Shown here piece after piece: positions 56,685 to 64,000 of a stretch of DNA of 64,000 bases (the first letter of the stretch is position 1; every line of letters starts with the position of its first letter). A program made the translations under genes and the position numbers. Source of the DNA: Mesostigma viride (Eukaryota > Streptophyta > Mesostigmatophyceae > Mesostigmatales > Mesostigmataceae). Location: positions 4,769,817 through 4,833,816 of the forward strand of contig RPFO01000310.1 of NCBI GenBank assembly GCA_009746045.1, given 5' to 3'. The notes beneath the pieces are model-generated. The model ran no database searches and was not told the origin of the DNA. It saw nothing but the letters and a program-made list of their open reading frames with translations.

Positions 56685-59600
56685 ATGGGGAAGAGGGTTC
56701 GTCGTAATGCTCCAATGAGGAGCGCGGCCCTTGTCTTGTTTTTCCTCCTTGTATTTGACTTTATCTCGACATCGAGGGCGTTTAATTGCACTCTGCCGTC
56801 AAGCACGGCAACGTGCCAAGCATGCACGGGCGTGACGCCTGTGCTCAGTACCACCACCACGAGGGTCTGTGCGGGCGCTCCCTGTCTTCAGGTACACCCA
56901 GCCAGTGGATACCCCCCAGCGCGAGACAGCTTTTGCAGCTTGTCTGGTTCAGCTTCGGGAGGTAGTGGCAGCAGCCACGTTAGGCTATAATGGTGGTGCT
57001 GTGTCTATTGCCCTGGGCAGAATATGGGCAAAGCCTCCCCAGTTTGTAGCTTGTTGATCTGCAGGGGCATCGTGCCTACTTCTTGCCAGGTGTCACTGCC
57101 ACTCCACGCCATACCCATCACACCCATGCTCCCCATCGGCCGCATGGCTGCTCAACTGGCCCATTAATCTGCTATGTACAGCAGGATGTTAATCGTCGCC
57201 TAGGCCATGCTGTATTTAAGGTCATAATGACCATCCGGTAAGAATGCTTCCCGGCATTCCCTTTCCCACCTGCCTCATGCCACTACCCTGCCTCCGTGCA
57301 ATCCCCACAACTGCGGGGTATTCCCCATGATGCTTGAGTCCGTACGCATCATAACCCCGGCGCCGATGCCCCTCCCCTGTTCCCGTGGGCCGGACACGCA
57401 TGGGTGGTCCACCAGACACGCATGGGTGGTCCACATGTGTGGTTTCTGAGGGGGTGACACGGGGTTCAAAGTGCAGTAGCGCCTGGTATGCATGGTGGTG
57501 GAAGCGATAAACATTTCTGGCAGGAACAATCGCGAGAGCCAGCATGTTTTGTGTGAGTGTGAGTGTGTGTGTGAGTGTGTGTGTGTGTGTGTATGAAAGG
57601 AAGGCGGGGAGTCAACTGCGCACAGCCATCATTTGGGGGCACTTCTTAGCCCCTGCCCCCACATGCCACGGCTTCACACTGTCCCATACCACAAAGAGAA
57701 CAAAGTATGCTGAGCGCATGTATGTGTGCATGTATGTATTGTGGGATGAGCAACAATCCGGGTTTGCTTTGGGCATGCACCCCTGCATGTGGGAGGTACG
57801 TGGTTGGTAGAGCAATCGGCTCTTTTCTCCTTTACGCAGCAGGGACTTCGGCAGCTTGGTAAAGCGGGGAGACGGTAGGATTTGTGTAGGTAGACATCAA
57901 AGTAAGTGGGTCGCTGAGGCATTGGGGTGTCATGGCGCCGTGCCATCGAAAAACACGGGAAAACATCGTGGCCTGTCAGGACCCATGTTTACTCACATGC
58001 GTGGTACCATGCCTTCCTTTCCCCTCTGGTGCATGGACATTTCGCCTCCAGGACCTGTCGCCCGCCACCCTCTCCTGCACAGGGACCCCCTCCGACCTGA
58101 CGTTGACGGTGACGGCCAGCCTCGCACCGTTGGCCTCTGGATGCTCGTCCCCGTCTGGCGTGGTGTCCATCATCGCCTATTTCGTACTCACCGCGCAGAA
58201 CAACCGCTATGACATTGGTTTATTTATAGCGCAGGGCGCAGGCCAGGCCAGCGCGCTGCAGGGCATCTGCGCGGTCGCGTCGCTCCCACCGACCCCCTCG
58301 GCCAGCTCTCCCACCCAGGGTTTGGCCATTGATGGGGATGCGTGTGGCGACATTAGCGGTCCAAGTTCCATCACTTGGACGCCAAGTGTCCAGGTGGGCA
58401 AAAATAATAATGATAATAATGATAATAATGATAATAATGATAAAAATGATAATAATGATAATAATGATAACGATGATAATTGAGGTAGATAAGAACAATA
58501 ACAAAATAATAATGATAATAATGATAATAATGATAACGATGATAATTAAGATAGATAAGAACAATAACAAAATAATAATGATAATAATGATAACGATGAT
58601 AATTATGGTAGATAATAACGATAGTAATGATAACGATGATAATTAAGGTATATAAGAACAATAACAAAATAATAATGATAATAATGATAACGATGATAAT
58701 TAAGGTAGATAAGAACAATAACAACATAATAACGATAATAATGATAACGATGATAATTAAGGTAGATAAGAACAATAACAAAATAATAATGATAACGATG
58801 ACAATTAAGGTAGATAAGAACAATAACAAAATAATAATGATAGTAATGATAACGATGATAATTAAGGTAGATAAGAACAATAACAAATGTTCTTGTCATA
58901 TCCAGGTAGGGTGGACGCCAACTGTTCAGGTAGTGCAGTAATGATAACAGTAGTGATAGCAGCAATTATCTTAGTACTAAGGCCCTTAGACCTTAGTAGA
59001 TACCACTGCCATGACCCCAGCCCATGGCTTGGTAGCAGGTAGGGTGGACGCTAGGTGTCCAGATGGGGTAATTAGCATGACCCCAGCCCATGGCTTGGTA
59101 GCAGGTAGGGTGGACGCTAGGTGTCCAGATGGGGTAATTAGCATGACCCCAGCCCATGGTTTGGTAGCAGGTAGGGTGGACGGCAAGTATCCAGGTAAGG
59201 CAGGGCAGTGGGTGCTGCTCTGCTGGCATTGCTAGCTGTACGCCACATCCTATAGGCCACGCACTTACCATGACCAGGGTGTGCCAACCCCAGCCCCGAG
59301 GACATTCGTGACGGCCACGTGCCAGCACATCATATATCTTACAAATGTGTAGTCAAATTATATTCGTCTCCTTGATATTATGTTGGTAAATATATTTCTA
59401 CATAGATACCAGCAGCATCAGCCAGCTTGGTCGGCTCTGGCTTGTGACTCCCCGGCTCTCGCAGACTGCCTTGGCTGCTCGGCATCAATCAGCGGCGATT
59501 TGACATTGATTAAGGATGCGGGGTTCTTAGCTACCGGCTTCACAGCCCCCCAACCCAATATCGTGCAAGGTTACCCATGTCTGCTGCGGTATGTTACGTA

Positions 59601-60319
59601 GGGGAAGTAGAGAGAGGAACAGACTGTAACTAGAGCGAAGATGTCTGCTGCGGTATGTTACGTAGGGGAAGTAGAGAGAGGGACATACTGTAACTAGAGC
59701 GAAGACGTCTGCTTCGGTATGTTACTTGGGGGAAGTAGAGAGAGGAACATACTGTAACTAGAGCGAAGACGTCTGCTTCGGTGTGTTACTTGGGGGAAGT
59801 AGAGAGAGGAACATACTGTAACTAGAGCGAAGACGTCTGCTTCGGTATGTTACTTAGGGGAAGTAGAGAGAGGAACATACTGTAACTAGAGCGAAGACGT
59901 CTGCTTCGGTGTGTTACTTGGGGGAAGTAGAGAGAGGAACATACTGTAACTAGAGCGAAGACGTCTGCTTCGGTATGTTACTTAGGGGAAGTAGAGAGAG
60001 GAACATACTGTAACTAGAGCGAAGATGTCTGCTTCGGTATGTTACTTGGGGGAAGTAGAGAGAGGAACATACTGTAACTAGAGCGAAGACGCTGTGGGTG
60101 ACACTGTATCTATGTCTTGTGGTCCCCTGTGTGCCTGGTGAGTGCAGGCGACTGTTCCCTGCTCAGACAACGGCAGCGGTGCCCTGCGTGTGCAGTACTG
60201 CTACTCATGGTCACCAAGCGCTGGGGTGACCTGCCAGGACCCCCTGCAGGCGCTGCCTGGCACCTTCCAGCGGTGCCACTGCACGTTCTTGGACGTCGCT
60301 GAGATCTCCGTCCCACCCT
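56685..60319 (+). CDS. Secreted cysteine-rich surface-type protein, three exons seen
   Basis: Exon 1 (56685-56891): two in-frame ATGs (56685, 56715), a signal peptide (MRSAALVLFFLLVFDF), then Cys/Thr-rich mature sequence. Intron 1 runs 56892-58051 (CTTCAG|GTACAC to CGCCTCCAG), phase 0. Exon 2 (58052-58393): Thr/Ser-rich strand-forming sequence with NNRYDIGLFIAQGAG and DGDACGDI, ending GTCCAG|GTGGGC, phase 0. Exon 3 starts at 60148 (GTGCAG|GCGACT), phase 0, with CSDNGSGALRVQYCYSW and PGTFQRCHC, and probably ends near 60319 at CCT|GTGAGT. From memory, the succession YDIG.F, DGD.CGD, C.DN...CYSW and PGT..KC.C resembles a module of bacterial secreted proteins; a search is needed. Likely extracellular. 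Introns carry four tandem-repeat arrays. Further exons downstream are likely. Confidence 0.65.
57551..57593. repeat. (TG)n microsatellite in intron 1
   Basis: About 43 bp of GT/GTGA repeat within the first intron of the secreted-protein gene. Confidence 0.9.
58402..58887. repeat. AT-rich GATAAT-type minisatellite in intron 2
   Basis: ATAATGATAATAATGATAA-type repeats with an interspersed longer unit (GTAGATAAGAACAATAACAA) repeated about seven times. It begins 8 bp after the exon 2 donor site. Confidence 0.9.
59010..59210. repeat. 66-bp minisatellite, 3 copies, in intron 2
   Basis: Period 66 bp (ATGACCCCAGCCCATGG at 59011, 59077, 59143). Each unit contains a near-copy of the exon 2 end plus donor (TGGACGC..GTGTCCAG). 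A single related copy is at about 58905-58925. Confidence 0.85.
59579..60090. repeat. 64-bp minisatellite, 8 copies, in intron 2
   Basis: Period 64 bp (CTGCTGCGG or CTGCTTCGG at 59581, 59645, 59709, 59773 and so on). Units alternate between TATGTTAC and TGTGTTAC variants. It ends about 57 bp before exon 3. Confidence 0.9.
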
Positions 60320-60854
60320 GTGAGTTCTGCTGCCAGCCGCATGGCCAGATTGGGTCTGATGTGGTTCTTCCATGTGTCCAGGCAGGGCAGGTGCTAGTGG
60401 CAGGCGGAGAGGCACCCATTGGTGGGCATTCCTCCGTACGGTCAGGTAGCATGCGGGACCGTGTGTGGCACACTAGGATGCGCTCGTGTAGCATGCAGGG
60501 CCGAGCGCTAGGATGCGCTCGTGTTGGACCCTAGGATGCGCATAGGTCTTGCGATCGGCAGGTTTCAGAGCAGTGATGGCTTGATATCTCTCTCTGTGTG
60601 CTGCATATGTAAGTGCAGTGCAAAGTAGGCTTGGTTGCAAGTGTGGCTTGGTGGTCCCATGTCGCATGAGGCCTTGCCGGCAGGATGCCTGCGGACAAGG
60701 AAGATGTCTCATTCTCTTCTTGCATGCGGCTGCTTCGAGGAATGGGCGCGCGGATGGACGGTATGGTGCTAGCTACATGTAGCCACACATGCTACAATGG
60801 GCATGGTTCAAGCGCCATGCCATGCAGCTGCCCCGTTGCAGCATCGATGGTACC
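60320..60854. other. Downstream of secreted-protein exon 3; further exons not resolved
   Basis: The frame of exon 3 stays open well past 60319 (CQPHGQIG and on), so the donor at 60320 may not be used. A short duplication around TAGGATGCGC occurs at 60475-60540. No clear last exon is seen. Confidence 0.35.
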
Positions 60855-63800
60855 CCAAGCATAGATACTGCCACCATGACCTCAAGCTTGGCCAAGCATA
60901 CATACTGCCACCATGACCTCTAGCGTGGCCAAGCATACATACTGCCACCATGACCTCTAGCTTGGCCAAGCATACATACTGCCACCATGACCTCTAGCTT
61001 GGCCAAGCATACATACTGCCACCGTGACCTCAAGCGTGGCCAAGCATACATACTGCCACCATGACCTCTAGCGTGGCCAAGCATACATACTGCCACCATG
61101 ACCTCAAGCGTGGCCAAGCATACATACTGCCACCATGACCTCTAGCGTGGCCAAGCATACATACTGCCACCATGACCTCTAGCGTGGCCAAGCATAGACA
61201 CTGCCACCATGACCTCTAGCGTGGCCAAGCATACATACTGCCACCATGACCTCTAGCGTGGCCAAGCATACATACTGCCACCATGACCTCTAGCGTGGCC
61301 AAGCATAGATTCTGCCACCATGACCTCTAGCGTGGCCAAGCATACATACTGCCACCATGACCTCAAGCGTGGCCAAGCATACATACTGCCACCATGACCT
61401 CTAGCGTGGCCAAGCATAGATTCTGCCACCATGACCTCTAGCGTGGCCAAGCATACATACTGCCACCGTGACCTCAAGCGTGGCCAAGCATACATACTGC
61501 CACCATGACCTCAAGCGTGGCCAAGCATAGATACTGCCACCATGACCTCAAGCGTGGCCAAGCATACATACTGCCACCATGACCTCTAGCGTGGCCAAGC
61601 ATACATACTGCCACCATGACCTCTAGCGTGGCCAAGCATAGACACTGCCACCATGACCTCTAGCGTGGCCAAGCATAGATACTGCCACCATGACCTCTAG
61701 CGTGGCCAAGCATAGATTCTGCCACCGTGACCTCAAGCGTGGCCAAGCATACATACTGCCACCATGACCTCTAGCGTGGCCAAGCATACATACTGCCACC
61801 ATGACCTCAAGCGTGGCCAAGCATACATACTGCCACCATGACCTCTAGCGTGGCCAAGCATACATACTGCCACCATGACCTCTAGCGTGGCCAAGCATAG
61901 ATTCTGCCACCATGACCTCTAGCGTGGCCAAGCATACATACTGCCACCATGACCTCAAGCGTGGCCAAGCATACATACTGCCACCATGACCTCTAGCGTG
62001 GCCAAGCATACATACTGCCACCATGACCTCTAGCGTGGCCAAGCATAGATACTGCCACCATGACCTCTAGCGTGGCCAAGCATAGATTCTGCCACCATGA
62101 CCTCAAGCGTGGCCAAGCATACATACTGCCACCATGACCTCTAGCGTGGCCAAGCATAGACACTGCCACCATGACCTCTAGCGTGGCCAAGCATACATAC
62201 TGCCACCATGACCTCAAGCGTGGCCAAGCATACATACTGCCACCATGACCTCTAGCGTGGCCAAGCATACATACTGCCACCATGACCTCTAGCGTGGCCA
62301 AGCATAGACACTGCCACCATGACCTCTAGCGTGGCCAAGCATACATACTGCCACCATGACCTCTAGCGTGGCCAAGCATAGATTCTGCCACCATGACCTC
62401 TAGCGTGGCCAAGCATAGATTCTGCCACCATGACCTCTAGCGTGGCCAAGCATACATACTGCCACCATGACCTCTAGCGTGGCCAAGCATACATACTGCC
62501 ACCATGACCTCTAGCGTGGCCAAGCATAGATACTGCCACCATGACCTCTAGCGTGGCCAAGCATACATACTGCCACCATGACCTCAAGCGTGGCCAAGCA
62601 TAGATACTGCCACCATGACCTCTAGCGTGGCCAAGCATACATACTGCCACCATGACCTCAAGCGTGGCCAAGCATGCATACTGCCACCATGACCTCAAGC
62701 GTGGCCAAGCATGCATACTGCCACCATGACCTCTAGCGTGGCCAAGCATACATACTGCCACCATGACCTCAAGCGTGGCCAAGCATAGACACTGCCACCA
62801 TGACCTCTAGCGTGGCCAAGCATAGACACTGCCACCATGACCTCTAGCGTGGCCAAGCATACATACTGCCACCATGACCTCTAGCGTGGCCAAGCATACA
62901 TACTGCCACCATGACCTCTAGCGTGGCCAAGCATACATACTGCCACCATGACCTCTAGCGTGGCCAAGCATACATACTGCCACCATGACCTCTAGCGTGG
63001 CCAAGCATAGACACTGCCACCATGACCTCTAGCGTGGCCAAGCATACATACTGCCACCATGACCTCTAGCGTGGCCAAGCATACATACTGCCACCATGAC
63101 CTCTAGCGTGGCCAAGCATAGACACTGCCACCATGACCTCTAGCGTGGCCAAGCATACATACTGCCACCATGACCTCAAGCGTGGCCAAGCATGCATACT
63201 GCCACCATGACCTCAAGCGTGGCCAAGCATGCATACTGCCACCATGACCTCTAGCGTGGCCAAGCATACATACTGCCACCATGACCTCAAGCGTGGCCAA
63301 GCATAGACACTGCCACCATGACCTCTAGCGTGGCCAAGCATAGACACTGCCACCATGACCTCTAGCGTGGCCAAGCATACATACTGCCACCATGACCTCT
63401 AGCGTGGCCAAGCATAGATTCTGCCACCATGACCTCTAGCGTGGCCAAGCATAGATTCTGCCACCATGACCTCTAGCGTGGCCAAGCATACATACTGCCA
63501 CCGTGACCTCAAGCGTGGCCAAGCATACATACTGCCACCATGACCTCTAGCGTGGCCAAGCATACATACTGCCACCATGACCTCTAGCGTGGCCAAGCAT
63601 AGATACTGCCACCGTGACCTCAAGCGTGGCCAAGCATACATACTGCCACCATGACCTCTAGCGTGGCCAAGCATAGACACTGCCACCATGACCTCAAGCG
63701 TGGCCAAGCATAGATTCTGCCACCATGACCTCTAGCGTGGCCAAGCATACATACTGCCACCATGACCTCTAGCGTGGCCAAGCATACATACTGCCACCAT

Positions 63801-64000
63801 GACCTCTAGCGTGGCCAAGCATAGATACTGCCACCATGACCTCTAGCGTGGCCAAGCATACATACTGCCACCATGACCTCTAGCGTGGCCAAGCATACAT
63901 ACTGCCACCATGACCTCTAGCGTGGCCAAGCATAGATACTGCCACCATGACCTCTAGCGTGGCCAAGCATACATACTGCCACCATGACCTCTAGCGTGGC
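60855..64000. repeat. 37-bp satellite, ~85 units, runs off the window
   Basis: Units share CTGCCACCATGACCTC followed by TAGCGTGGCCAAGCAT or AAGCGTGGCCAAGCAT. Variation is concentrated at two sites: CTCTAG/CTCAAG, and the bases after AAGCAT (ACATA, AGACA, AGATA, AGATT, GCATA). A block with two consecutive GCATA units at 62671-62720 recurs exactly 518 bp (14 units) later at 63189, showing a higher-order repeat. Minus-strand ORFs here are periodic artefacts and not genes. Confidence 0.97.

Noticed and set aside
57932-58483. Single 183-aa ORF ending in Asn/Asp repeats
   Set aside because: Its start lies in intron 1 and its end runs through the exon 2 donor into the GATAAT minisatellite. Only 58052-58393 fits as exon.
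60920-63707. Minus-strand ORFs with repeats of the LEVMVA and LGHARGHGG motifs
   Set aside because: Periodic translation of a 37-bp satellite read through in a 111-bp cycle. No start or stop context and no codon-level conservation.

Overview
The window is eukaryotic. It has spliceosomal introns (one with a textbook TACTAAC branch point), LTR and non-LTR retrotransposons, cut-and-paste DNA transposons and a long satellite, and no operons or bacterial-style genes. Low-complexity nuclear-type proteins, a secreted cysteine-rich protein and an RLE-type LINE fit a microalga (green alga or similar protist) best, but the species cannot be fixed from the sequence alone.

Layout. 1-2458 holds the 3' part of a three-exon gene for an acidic/basic low-complexity protein. 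2726-7491 is a decayed copia fragment hit by a TTAA-type DNA element (T1), which is itself hit by a 1.5-kb element (G) that carries one copia-type LTR and a single ORF. 8089-9178 is a perfect 1,090-bp palindromic foldback element with a 5-bp target-site duplication (TSD). 10366-10949 and 44294-44475 are two halves of a G-rich minisatellite. They are split by one 33.3-kb hAT element (10950-44293) with 18-bp terminal inverted repeats and an 8-bp TSD (CCCACGGG).

The hAT is a Russian doll. It contains a head-to-head pair of RLE-type LINE copies (F, C), a third LINE (D) inserted in the 3' end of F, copia element B (minus strand) inserted in F, and copia element E inserted between F and C. B in turn holds a second copy of the palindromic element and copia element A, and A holds TTAA element T2. 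Nearly every insertion has a matching TSD, and in most cases an empty-site copy lies elsewhere in this same window, so the nesting order can be read directly: hAT, then LINEs, then B and E, then A and the palindrome, then T2.

The right third holds a broken transposase-like gene (44.6-45.9 kb), a broken LINE ORF1-like gene on the minus strand (46.6-48.1 kb), a short TTAA-family element (T3), the terminal exon of a glutamine-rich protein gene, about 70 copies of a telomere-like TGTGGGG repeat, a secreted-protein gene whose introns are full of tandem repeats (56.7-60.3 kb), and a 37-bp satellite that runs off the window end from 60.85 kb with a 14-unit higher-order repeat.

Most interesting: (i) the A/B/G family, whose LTRs start AGTT and end AACT rather than TG..CA and which carries an extra, unrecognised protein ahead of gag; G moved with that protein alone; (ii) copia polyproteins in which the protease-like domain lies between integrase and reverse transcriptase; (iii) the palindromic element, which shares the AGTT..AACT ends and 5-bp TSD size with that copia family.
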